Source: an uncultured Alphaproteobacteria bacterium (GTDB lineage: Bacteria > Pseudomonadota > Alphaproteobacteria > Rickettsiales > Midichloriaceae). Taken from it: a DNA stretch of 64,000 bases. The notes below the pieces were generated by a model. The model saw only the letters and a list, made by a program, of their open reading frames with translations, was not told where the DNA came from and searched no databases. Position 1 is the stretch's first letter. Each line of letters starts with the position of its first letter. Made by a program: the position numbers and the translations under genes. The stretch covers positions 56,861-120,860 of the forward strand of contig CAISOX010000041.1 of NCBI GenBank assembly GCA_903887235.1. Reading direction: 5' to 3'. This document shows, piece after piece, positions 29,879-38,569 of this stretch.

Positions 29879-30553
29879 TTGATTATGATTAGATTTTTTG
29901 TTTTTTTGTTGGTTTTGGTAACTTCAATGTGTCTTGGTAATTGCCAAGCCTTAACATTTGATGAGTTGAAAAATGTAGTTACAACTGAAGTCCAAAAAGC
30001 GCAAAAATATCCAAATCTAAAAGTACAATTCTCTTGGCATGATGATTTAATGAGTGACAATAATATTGTTTTCGAGGGAGTTGATTTTACTGCGAAGGAT
30101 AATTTTATTGTGAAGGTATCATTGGGTGATAAGCAATATAAATTGCATGGGTCATATTATAAATATTTATCAGCTCCAGCTGCAAAACACAGGATATCTA
30201 AAGGTAAAGTTATAGACGAAGATGATATAATTATGAACGATTTTGCTATTGATTTATTTAAATCAACTACGATTATCGAGCCCAGCAAAATTATAGGAAT
30301 GGTTAGTAAAATAAATATTGATCAAAATAGTTTATTTAAAACAAATGATTTAAAACCTTTAATAGTAGTTGCAAAAGGTGATTTAGTAACGTTGCAATTT
30401 ATTAGGAACAATTTAGAAATTAAAACAACTGGTGTTGCCTTGGATTCAGGTGGCATTGACGATTTGATAAAAGTACGAGTTCAAGACACCAAAAAGGTTA
30501 TTATTGGTAAAATATTAAGCTCATCACTAGTACAAGTAAAAAAGAATGATTAA
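29879..30553 (+). CDS. flgA: Flagella basal body P-ring formation protein FlgA
   Basis: SAF-like region (LSAPAAKHRISKGKVIDEDDIIMNDF), signal peptide, position between flgG and flgH. Confidence 0.85.
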   Translation: MIMIRFFVFLLVLVTSMCLGNCQALTFDELKNVVTTEVQKAQKYPNLKVQFSWHDDLMSDNNIVFEGVDFTAKDNFIVKVSLGDKQYKLHGSYYKYLSAPAAKHRISKGKVIDEDDIIMNDFAIDLFKSTTIIEPSKIIGMVSKINIDQNSLFKTNDLKPLIVVAKGDLVTLQFIRNNLEIKTTGVALDSGGIDDLIKVRVQDTKKVIIGKILSSSLVQVKKND

Positions 30554-31310
30554 TTTAAGTAAAGCATTAAAACACACATATTATCTTACACTTTTAAGTG
30601 CATTGTTGATTTTTTCGGGGTGTACTTCGATGTGGGATCAGCTTAAAAATGTTGGTAATCCACCTAAAATAAACGAAGTAAATGTTTACAACAAAGATAA
30701 TTTAGATGAGGTATATTCAAAAACTGTGCAAAATCAAGATGAATCATTGTCCAGCAATTCTTTGTGGACACCAGATTCTAAGACTTTCTTTTTTAGGGAA
30801 AGAAAGGCAAAGGATGTTGGTGATATTTTAAAAATAAAAATCGTGATTGAAGATAAGGCAAAATTGAATAATAAAACTACCAAGCAAAGAAAAAGTGGTA
30901 AGAATATGGGGATTCCAAAGTTATTTGGTTTAGAGAATAGTATTAAAAATGGTAACAAAAATGTTGATCCAAGTAAATTATTGGGTATTAATTCTGATTC
31001 TGATAGTACTGGTGATGGGCAAATCGATAGGAAAGAAACAATTAGTACTAATGTTGCGGCCACTATAATAAGGATTTTACCTAATGGTAATTTCTTGATT
31101 AAAGGATCGCAAGAAATACGAGTGAACTATGAATTGAGGGAGATTACTGTAGCTGGAATTGTGAGACCAGAAGATATCGGTAGTGATAACTCAGTTGATC
31201 TAGAGCAAATTGCGGAAGCTAGAGTGTCGTATGGTGGTAGAGGTCAATTATCTCAATACCAACAAGACCCATATGGAAAACAAGTTCTTGACATAATAGC
31301 ACCATTTTAG
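30546..31310 (+). CDS. flgH: Flagellar L-ring protein FlgH
   Basis: Lipobox LIFSGCTSMWDQLKNVG, SLWTPDSKTFFFRERKAKDVGDILKIKIVIEDKAKLNN, VNYELREITVAGIVRPEDI. Confidence 0.93.
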   Translation: MINLSKALKHTYYLTLLSALLIFSGCTSMWDQLKNVGNPPKINEVNVYNKDNLDEVYSKTVQNQDESLSSNSLWTPDSKTFFFRERKAKDVGDILKIKIVIEDKAKLNNKTTKQRKSGKNMGIPKLFGLENSIKNGNKNVDPSKLLGINSDSDSTGDGQIDRKETISTNVAATIIRILPNGNFLIKGSQEIRVNYELREITVAGIVRPEDIGSDNSVDLEQIAEARVSYGGRGQLSQYQQDPYGKQVLDIIAPF

Positions 31311-31338
31311 ATAAAATTGATTTCAATTATTATTTTTT

Positions 31339-32316
31339 ATGCAGTTGAAAAAATTCTCTGAATTATTTTTGATAAATATATTTTTTATCTATTTTTTATT
31401 ACAACCACTTCAGGCACACTCTAAGCCTACAAGTCTTGAGCCTTCTATATTTAAATCCTCCAATTATGCAAGTATAGTTATTAACGCTAAAACAGGTGGA
31501 GTGCTTTTTGAAAAAAATGCAGATCAAAGAAGGTATCCTGCTTCACTTACTAAAATGATGACTTTATATATCACTTTTGAATCCTTAAAAATAAATAAAT
31601 TATCTCCATTACAAAAACTTACTGTATCAAAACATGCTTCAGAGCAGCCAAAAAGTAATATTGATCTAAAGCGTGGGCAAAAAATTACTGTACGTCAAGC
31701 TATTAATGCATTGATAGTAAAATCAGCTAACGATGCTGCAGTAGTGCTTGGAGAGGCGATTTCAGGTGATAGAAAAAAGTTTATTCAATTAATGAATATT
31801 ACTGCAAAAAAATTGAATATGAAAAATACTAATTTTCAAAATCCGCATGGATTACATCATGAGGAGCAATATACAACTGCTAGAGATATGGCAAAATTAG
31901 CAAGTGCACTTAAGAGGGATTTTCCAAAATATTATCATCTTTTTTCTATGACATCATTTATTTATAGAGGAAAAGAAATAAAGGGACATAATCGAGTTTT
32001 AAAAAGATATGCATGGGCAGATGGATTAAAAACTGGATATGTCAATGCTTCAGGCTTTAATCTTGCAACCTCAACAAAAAAACCTGAAGCTAATTTAGTA
32101 GCTATTGTGATGGGAGGTCAAACTGCGAGAATGAGAGACGATCATATGATAGATTTATTGAATAATGCATATGCAAGATTAGGTGTTAAAGATAAGATAA
32201 AAAATGGGAATATTTCTCAATCAAAATTTTTAAATGCCAAAAGAGACGTTTTTCAGTATGTTTCAGAAAGTTCCAAAAAAACTACCAATAATAATGATGT
32301 ACTAGAGATTCATTAA
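31339..32316 (+). CDS. D-alanyl-D-alanine carboxypeptidase (DacA/DacF type)
   Basis: SxxK in YPASLTKMMTLY, SxN in VKSANDAA, KTG in DGLKTGYVNASGF. Confidence 0.93.
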   Translation: MQLKKFSELFLINIFFIYFLLQPLQAHSKPTSLEPSIFKSSNYASIVINAKTGGVLFEKNADQRRYPASLTKMMTLYITFESLKINKLSPLQKLTVSKHASEQPKSNIDLKRGQKITVRQAINALIVKSANDAAVVLGEAISGDRKKFIQLMNITAKKLNMKNTNFQNPHGLHHEEQYTTARDMAKLASALKRDFPKYYHLFSMTSFIYRGKEIKGHNRVLKRYAWADGLKTGYVNASGFNLATSTKKPEANLVAIVMGGQTARMRDDHMIDLLNNAYARLGVKDKIKNGNISQSKFLNAKRDVFQYVSESSKKTTNNNDVLEIH

Positions 32317-32322
32317 AAAATA

Positions 32323-33045
32323 ATGAGTGGCATCAGATTATTATTGGTAGTTAAATTGAGTAATTTAGAGAGTATTTCTCTAACGAAAGAGGATGCCCAT
32401 TACCTAATGAATGTAATGAAAGTGAAGACTGGTGATGTTATCAGGGCATATAATGAGCATGATGGCGAGTGGATTTGCAAAATTGAGGTGGAAAATAAGC
32501 GAAATATTTTTTTAATTCCTTTTGAAAAAACAGATAATATTTTATGTAAATCTAAGATAATTTTAGCCTTCGCATTATTAAAGCGGCAAAACAATAGTTT
32601 AACTGTTCAAAAAGCGACTGAGTTGAATGTTAGGGAGATATATCCTTTAATAACTGATAGAACCATAGTAAAAACTATTAACATAGATAAGCTAAATATT
32701 GTTGCTAAGGAAGCGTCAGAACAATGCGGGAGACTTGATATTCCAATAATTCATAATATCTTGAATTTTGAAGGACTATTAAATATTACCAAAAATAAAA
32801 ATGTATTAGTATGTCATAATCATAGAGATGCGAGAAGTATTTTGGATTTAAACAAAATAATAGACTACAATAATGATACAGTACTTTTAATTGGCCCGGA
32901 GGGAGGTTTTTCTAATGAAGAGATCAATATGTTTGAAAGGCTTAATATGGCTTTTATGAAATTGGGAAATTATACTTTAAGGGCAGAGACAGCGATGATA
33001 GCATCTATATTTGCTATCCAGAATTTATTATACCCAAACAAATAA
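32323..33045 (+). CDS. rsmE: 16S rRNA (uracil(1498)-N(3))-methyltransferase
   Basis: HYLMNVMKVKTGD, IIPL-type EIYPLITDRT, LLIGPEGGFSNEEINMF, LRAETAMIASIFAIQ. Confidence 0.92.
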   Translation: MSGIRLLLVVKLSNLESISLTKEDAHYLMNVMKVKTGDVIRAYNEHDGEWICKIEVENKRNIFLIPFEKTDNILCKSKIILAFALLKRQNNSLTVQKATELNVREIYPLITDRTIVKTINIDKLNIVAKEASEQCGRLDIPIIHNILNFEGLLNITKNKNVLVCHNHRDARSILDLNKIIDYNNDTVLLIGPEGGFSNEEINMFERLNMAFMKLGNYTLRAETAMIASIFAIQNLLYPNK

Positions 33046-34229
33046 TGCATAACCTAAAAAAAAATGAAATACACAGTTATATCGATGATTTAGATAATTT
33101 TATTTTAAAAAATGATAAATTGATTGAAACATGGATTAAAATAAAAGAGTTAAAAGATACTCCGCTGTATTCGTCAATTGATATTAGAAATTCAGGATTC
33201 AAAATTTCTCCAATTGATACAAACCTCTTTCCATCAGGGTTTAATAATATATCAAAACAAGGCTTGCAGAAGGCAACGCAATATTTTTTGCAGTACTTTA
33301 GTAAATTTTTTCCTGATGTTAAGAAAGTCGCTTTAGTTTCGGAGCAATTTACGAGAAATGTTAATTATTATGAAAACATAAAATTTTTACTTAAAGCTTT
33401 GCAAGATACAAATCTTGAGGTAAGGGTCTTAATTATGATGGAAGAGCCGATTGATGTTGAAGGTTTAACGTTTTTTCAATTTCAAAAACAAAACTCTATT
33501 ATAGTTACCAATGATAACTGGTCTCCAGATTTAATCGTGCTAAATAACGATCTAACAGAAAAAATTCCGGAAAAGTTAACAGCTCTATCAATTCCAATAT
33601 TACCAAATTTAAAATATGGCTGGCACAGTAGGAGAAAATGTTCTCACTATAAAGCCTATAACGATTTGATTGATTTATTTTGTATAGAGTTCAAAATAGA
33701 CCCTTGGTTAATCAGTACATATTACTCAAAATGCATTAATGTTAATTTTAAAAAGAAAGAGGGGTTGCAATGTATAGCTCAAAAAATTGATAAGCTTATA
33801 GTTGAGATTCAAAAAAAATATGATGAATATCAAATTCAGCGAGAGCCTGTTGTATTTATCAAACCAAATAATGGAACGTTTGGAAGAGGTATAATCTCAG
33901 TAAAAAATGGGGATGAAATCATAAATCTCAACAAGAAAATGAGACATAGCTTAAATACAATAAAAGACAATGTAATTAATTCAGAGGTGGTAATACAAGA
34001 GGGTATACCAACAATAGAAAGAGTTGAAAATTATCCAGCAGAAAGTATTATATATCTAGTTGGTGCGAAAGTTATTGGAAAATTTATGAGATATAATACA
34101 GTAAAAGGTGTCGATAATAATTTGAATTCAAGTGGTATGTTATTTGCCAAAAACCTAAAAATATCCCCAAGTGAGTTATTACTAAGTAAATTGGCAACCA
34201 TTGCAGTGGGTTATGAAAAAATCGAATAG
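33045..34229 (+). CDS. gshA: Glutamate--cysteine ligase (proteobacterial GshA family)
   Basis: IDIRNSGFKISPIDTNLFPSGFNN, SEQFTRNVNYYENI, VVFIKPNNGTFGRGIISV. Confidence 0.85.
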   Translation: MHNLKKNEIHSYIDDLDNFILKNDKLIETWIKIKELKDTPLYSSIDIRNSGFKISPIDTNLFPSGFNNISKQGLQKATQYFLQYFSKFFPDVKKVALVSEQFTRNVNYYENIKFLLKALQDTNLEVRVLIMMEEPIDVEGLTFFQFQKQNSIIVTNDNWSPDLIVLNNDLTEKIPEKLTALSIPILPNLKYGWHSRRKCSHYKAYNDLIDLFCIEFKIDPWLISTYYSKCINVNFKKKEGLQCIAQKIDKLIVEIQKKYDEYQIQREPVVFIKPNNGTFGRGIISVKNGDEIINLNKKMRHSLNTIKDNVINSEVVIQEGIPTIERVENYPAESIIYLVGAKVIGKFMRYNTVKGVDNNLNSSGMLFAKNLKISPSELLLSKLATIAVGYEKIE

Positions 34230-34237
34230 AAATTTAT

Positions 34238-34993
34238 ATGTCGGACATTTTTATAGAATCATCTTTATTAAAAAATGTTGGGGTTGAGCATGGATTCTTT
34301 ACTCGAAATGGTGGTGTAAGCTCAGATGAATTTAGTAGTTTAAACTGTAAATTTAACAATCTGGATAATATAGAAAACGTTAATAATAATTTAATTATTG
34401 CCGCTAATTGCCTAAGTGTAAATATAGAAGATTTAACACTACTAAATCAAATTCACTCAAGTAGGGTAATAAAAGCAAATAATACCATCGATAAAATCGA
34501 GGGTGATGCAATTTATTCATCTAGGAAAAATAGTGCAATAGGAGTAATTACTGCAGATTGTGTGCCAATATTAGTTTGGGATAATAAAAATAATATTGCC
34601 TTAGCAATACATGCTGGATGGAAGGGTGCTCTAAATGGTATTGTAGAAAATTCAATTAGTGCAATCAAAAAAAGTAGTGAATATCACTTTTATGCTGCAA
34701 TAGGTCCATGTATAAGACAAAATAATTATGAAGTTGATGAGAAATTTTATATATTATTTTTAGAGGAAACTACTTTAAATAATAAGTATTTTAAAAATTC
34801 AGTGAATAAAGGGAGGTTTTTATTTGATTTACCTAAATACTGTTATGAAAAATTGATAAAATGTGGCGTAAGTAAAATTGATGACTTAAAAATTGATACT
34901 TACTCAGATGAAAAAAAATTTTTTAGCTGTAGAAGAGCTCTTCACAAAAGGGAGAAGAATTTTGGATGTCAATTATCATTAATCAAAATTTAA
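34238..34993 (+). CDS. pgeF: Peptidoglycan editing factor/multicopper polyphenol oxidase family (PgeF/YfiH)
   Basis: VEHGFFTRNGGVS, LNQIHSSRV, GVITADCVPILVWD, AIHAGWKGALNGI, IGPCIRQNNYEV. Confidence 0.92.
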   Translation: MSDIFIESSLLKNVGVEHGFFTRNGGVSSDEFSSLNCKFNNLDNIENVNNNLIIAANCLSVNIEDLTLLNQIHSSRVIKANNTIDKIEGDAIYSSRKNSAIGVITADCVPILVWDNKNNIALAIHAGWKGALNGIVENSISAIKKSSEYHFYAAIGPCIRQNNYEVDEKFYILFLEETTLNNKYFKNSVNKGRFLFDLPKYCYEKLIKCGVSKIDDLKIDTYSDEKKFFSCRRALHKREKNFGCQLSLIKI

Positions 34994-35059
34994 ATTCTTG
35001 TTGATTTTTTTAAAATTAAAACTCATGCTGTGTGAAAAAGTGGCCGGAGGTTTTTAATA

Positions 35060-36094
35060 ATGACTAATAATTACAATTTCAGTAATATAGGAGATTATCT
35101 AACTAGTATTTATGATAACTACTTACCAAATCTAACTAAATATGATTATGCAATACTTGCAATTCATACGTTTAAATTTTCCCTAGCCGTTTCTCATTTT
35201 GTTGCATTAATTCGAACAGGGCATTTTATGAGTTCACCGTATAAATATACGTTTTTTACAGGAATTAGTATTTCAGACGATATTTTTTCTGTTTATAGGC
35301 AAGTGACAAAAGTTAGTTATGGCGTGTATGATGAGGTAATTAATGTTGCAAGTTTATTAGTAACAACTGCTTCTTCACTTGCTTTAACTCACACTGTGGC
35401 TAATCAATTTGAGCGATTATTTAATGAAATTAGTTATAGTAAAGCAGAACATCAAAAAGCTTTTGATGAAGCAAGTAAACTAAGCATAGAAGGATCTAAT
35501 GTTTTGACAACAATTAGATTACCTACAGTTGTTGAAGGTTCTGAATTATCTATTAGTGGTTCTGAGTTCAAATCAGCTTCCCAACCTCAAATATATGCAG
35601 GTAAGATTAATGAGTGTGTTGAAAATGAGAGTAAACTTGCTAAATCACATGCTCATATTGGTACGCAAGATTATCTTTTTTTCTTTATGAATAATGCTAA
35701 ATCTTTTACTCAAATTCAAGAAATAATTGGGAAAGAAGGATTTGATTATAATTTGTTAAAACCACAAATCGTCACCATTTCAGTGAATGCCGTAATGTAT
35801 TTTGGTTATAATAAATATATGTGCCCTAAATTACCAAGCTCAATCGTTGGAAACGATAAAGTGTCGGCAACTTTTAAATTAATTGTTAATACAGTTGCAT
35901 CAATAACGGTTACATCAGTTTTAACTTTCGGAGATAAATTATACAATTTAGCATATAATGAATTATTTGGCCAAGCAAGTAGCGCAGATAAAAAGGACGC
36001 AGAAAAAAGTTTGAATAGCCAAAATAGTCATGATGTGCCAAAAGAAATTGAGCAACATGATGATAATAACCATACAGGTCATGAAGAGCTTTAA
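35060..36094 (+). CDS. Hypothetical membrane protein
   Basis: 344 aa with several hydrophobic segments, preceded by GGAGG-type RBS; hydrophilic C-tail. Confidence 0.6.
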   Translation: MTNNYNFSNIGDYLTSIYDNYLPNLTKYDYAILAIHTFKFSLAVSHFVALIRTGHFMSSPYKYTFFTGISISDDIFSVYRQVTKVSYGVYDEVINVASLLVTTASSLALTHTVANQFERLFNEISYSKAEHQKAFDEASKLSIEGSNVLTTIRLPTVVEGSELSISGSEFKSASQPQIYAGKINECVENESKLAKSHAHIGTQDYLFFFMNNAKSFTQIQEIIGKEGFDYNLLKPQIVTISVNAVMYFGYNKYMCPKLPSSIVGNDKVSATFKLIVNTVASITVTSVLTFGDKLYNLAYNELFGQASSADKKDAEKSLNSQNSHDVPKEIEQHDDNNHTGHEEL

Positions 36095-36152
36095 AGAGCA
36101 GGTGCTAGAAAATGCTAGGTATCCTTGTTTGCCAACACCGCTCTAGTTTTTT
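36095..36152 (+). terminator. Candidate intrinsic terminator between convergent genes
   Basis: AGAGCaGGTG (36095-36104) pairs with CACCGCTCT (36136-36144), followed by AGTTTTTT. Confidence 0.4.
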
Positions 36153-37080
36153 ATCTAGCGCCTAAGTAAATTTTTATGATATTTGATAATAACTCAACAG
36201 CTTCCTTATATGGTCTTTGAAAGCTATTTCTGCCAATTATAGAGCCATTACCTCCTCCTTGATTAATAGCTTTTGCTTCATTATATAGCTCATCTTCATT
36301 CTTTGAAGTGCCCCCTGAGAATACTACCAACCTTTTTCCATCAAAAGCTGTTTTCATTATGTGCGCAACACGATTTGTTAAATTTTTAAACTCATGAATT
36401 TCCTTTGAATAAATACTTGCTGCTGATTTATCCTCTATGTCCTCAGAAGGCAATTTTACTTTAATTATATTAGCTCCAATTAAAGCTGCAATGTGTGTTG
36501 CATAGGCAATAACATCTAATGCTGTTTCACCTTTTTTACTTAAATCTCCTCCTCTTGGATATGACCATACAACGGTTGCAAGTCCATGCGCCTTGGCCTC
36601 AGAAATCATTTCGGAAATTTCTTGTGTCATCTCAAGCGAGCTATCTGAACCTGGATATATGGTAAAGCCTATTGCAGTACATCCTAAATAAATGGCATCC
36701 TGCACATTTGCTGTAATAGATTGGTTTGGCTCAATATCTTTACTCATTAAGGAATTTGAGCTATTGGCTTTGAGTATCAGGGGTATTGTTCCACGAAATT
36801 CATCAGAAATCGCTTCAAGCATTCCCTTAGGTGCAGCATATGCGTTTAATCCTGCATCTAGTGCTAATTTCACATGATACTCAGGATCATACGCAACTGG
36901 ATTTACAGAGAAGCTTTTAGCTGGGCCATGTTCAAAACCTTGATCAACTGGTAAAATTAGCATTTTTCCAGTTCCAGCCAATTTACCATTCATCAATATT
37001 CTTACTAAATTAGACTTTACAGCAGGAGATTCACTTTCATAACCCTTTAAAATCTTTTTTACATTGTTGGTGAGGTGCAT
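36151..37080 (-). CDS. Class I fructose-bisphosphate aldolase (FbaB/DhnA-like)
   Basis: ILPVDQGFEHGPAKSF, GLATVVWSYPRGG, ANIIKVKLPSED, GGNGSIIGRNSFQRP. Confidence 0.9.
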   Translation of the reverse strand: MHLTNNVKKILKGYESESPAVKSNLVRILMNGKLAGTGKMLILPVDQGFEHGPAKSFSVNPVAYDPEYHVKLALDAGLNAYAAPKGMLEAISDEFRGTIPLILKANSSNSLMSKDIEPNQSITANVQDAIYLGCTAIGFTIYPGSDSSLEMTQEISEMISEAKAHGLATVVWSYPRGGDLSKKGETALDVIAYATHIAALIGANIIKVKLPSEDIEDKSAASIYSKEIHEFKNLTNRVAHIMKTAFDGKRLVVFSGGTSKNEDELYNEAKAINQGGGNGSIIGRNSFQRPYKEAVELLSNIIKIYLGAR

Positions 37081-37162
37081 AAGTATTATCCTAAAAGCTT
37101 TTTCTGGATGCTATTTGAATGTTAACGTATTTTCAACATAAAAAATTTATATCAGCTATTTG

Positions 37163-37198
37163 CAACAAAGTTAGTGCATGACGCACATAATTTTGTTG
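37163..37198. repeat. Palindromic hairpin upstream of degraded ATPase gene
   Basis: CAACAAAgttaGTGCatgacGCACataatTTTGTTG. Confidence 0.5.
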
Positions 37199-37256
37199 AA
37201 ATTGGAGTTTGTGTGGAATATATTACGTATATATCCAATATATTAAGAATATATAA

Positions 37257-37892
37257 ATGCATATAGAAAGATATTTGCGTATAAATTTACCTAAAGTACA
37301 ATCTTGCTTTTTATGGGGAGCAAGGAAAACAGGTAAATCTACATATTTAAAAGGACGTTTCCCTAACAGTAGCTATATAAATCTACTTCAAGCAGAAATA
37401 TATCAAAAATACTATAAGAATCCGGAAAGATTAAGACAAGAATTGCGCGTAGAAAGTAAAACGTCAAATTATTACAGACACGCCTAAATTCTATTTATTT
37501 GATACCGGTGTAGCTAATTATTTAAGGAGATATAGATTTAATGAGATGATAGGGATAGATACTGGTAAAGCATTTGAACACTATATATTTTTAGAGTTAA
37601 TGGCATATAAAAATTTAACCGAGAAAATAGATAATATATCTTATTGGAGAACGAAAGAGGGTTATGAAGTAGATTTCATAATTCAGGATCAAGCATTTGA
37701 AGTTAAAATAAGTAATAGTATAAAGAACCAACATATAAAAGGATTACTACAATTTAAAAAAGAACATTCTTTTAAATTTAATTTGTTTAGAAACTAAGAA
37801 AAGAATTATAAAAATAAATGAAACTGAAATTATAATTTGGCCCATTGAAGAATTTCTTTCCGAGTTATGGGCGCATAATATCTGGCAGTAAT
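37257..37892 (+). pseudogene. Degraded AAA ATPase/DUF4143-type protein
   Basis: N-term CFLWGARKTGKSTYLKG (Walker A); then another frame TPKFYLFDTGVANYLRR...TGKAFEHYIFLELMAYK...YWRTKEGYEVDFII; then a third frame KINETEIIIWPIEEFLSELWAHNIWQ*. Middle region missing. Confidence 0.85.
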
Positions 37893-38016
37893 AAAGGGGG
37901 CATTGTTATGTATCTCAAAAAAGCAAGGTAAATACTTGCAAACAAGCTGTTATGAGATTAGCTATTTTAACCAGAGCTAGCTAAAGTAATGTTCTTACGC
38001 AGATGTATTGGTGATG

Positions 38017-38559
38017 TTAATTAAAATTTCTAATCCCCTGCCGTAGATATCCGTAACCTGTTACAACGGTTAACAAAGCTGCAATCCAAATAGATATCTT
38101 TCCAATTAAGTTAGTATGAGGTATCCCTGTAGTCTCTTCTCCTAAAAGTAATATAATGATAGCAATCATCTGAGCAGCTGTTTTAATTTTGGCTAAATGA
38201 CTTACTGGCACACTTATTTTTACTTCTGCTAAATATTCACGCATTCCAGAAACTAGTATTTCTCTACATAAGATTACTAAAGCAGGGAGCACTGGTGCAA
38301 TACCTCTATCTACCATCATCATAAGAGTTGCTGCAACAAGCAATTTATCGGCAATTGGATCTAAAACTTTTCCAAAATTTGATTGAACTCTCCAGGTTCT
38401 AGCTAAAAACCCATCAAAATAATCAGTAATACTCGCAAATATAAAGATTGTAGCTGCAGTATAATGTGCAATTTTAGAATCAATGTAAAATGCTGACACC
38501 AAAACAGGTATCAAAATTATTCTAAGTGAAGTTAAAATATTTGGTATATTTTTTTGCAT
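38017..38559 (-). CDS. pgsA: CDP-diacylglycerol--glycerol-3-phosphate 3-phosphatidyltransferase
   Basis: NIPNILTSLRIILIPVL, SITDYFDGFLARTWRVQSNFGKVLDPIADKLL (CDP-alcohol motif DxxDGxxAR...GxxxDxxxD). Confidence 0.93.
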   Translation of the reverse strand: MQKNIPNILTSLRIILIPVLVSAFYIDSKIAHYTAATIFIFASITDYFDGFLARTWRVQSNFGKVLDPIADKLLVAATLMMMVDRGIAPVLPALVILCREILVSGMREYLAEVKISVPVSHLAKIKTAAQMIAIIILLLGEETTGIPHTNLIGKISIWIAALLTVVTGYGYLRQGIRNFN

Positions 38560-38569
38560 AATATTGTGC

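Noticed and set aside
37215-37256. AT-rich near-repeats of ATATATT upstream of the degraded ATPase
   Set aside because: Simple AT-rich sequence; periodicity is too loose to claim an operator.
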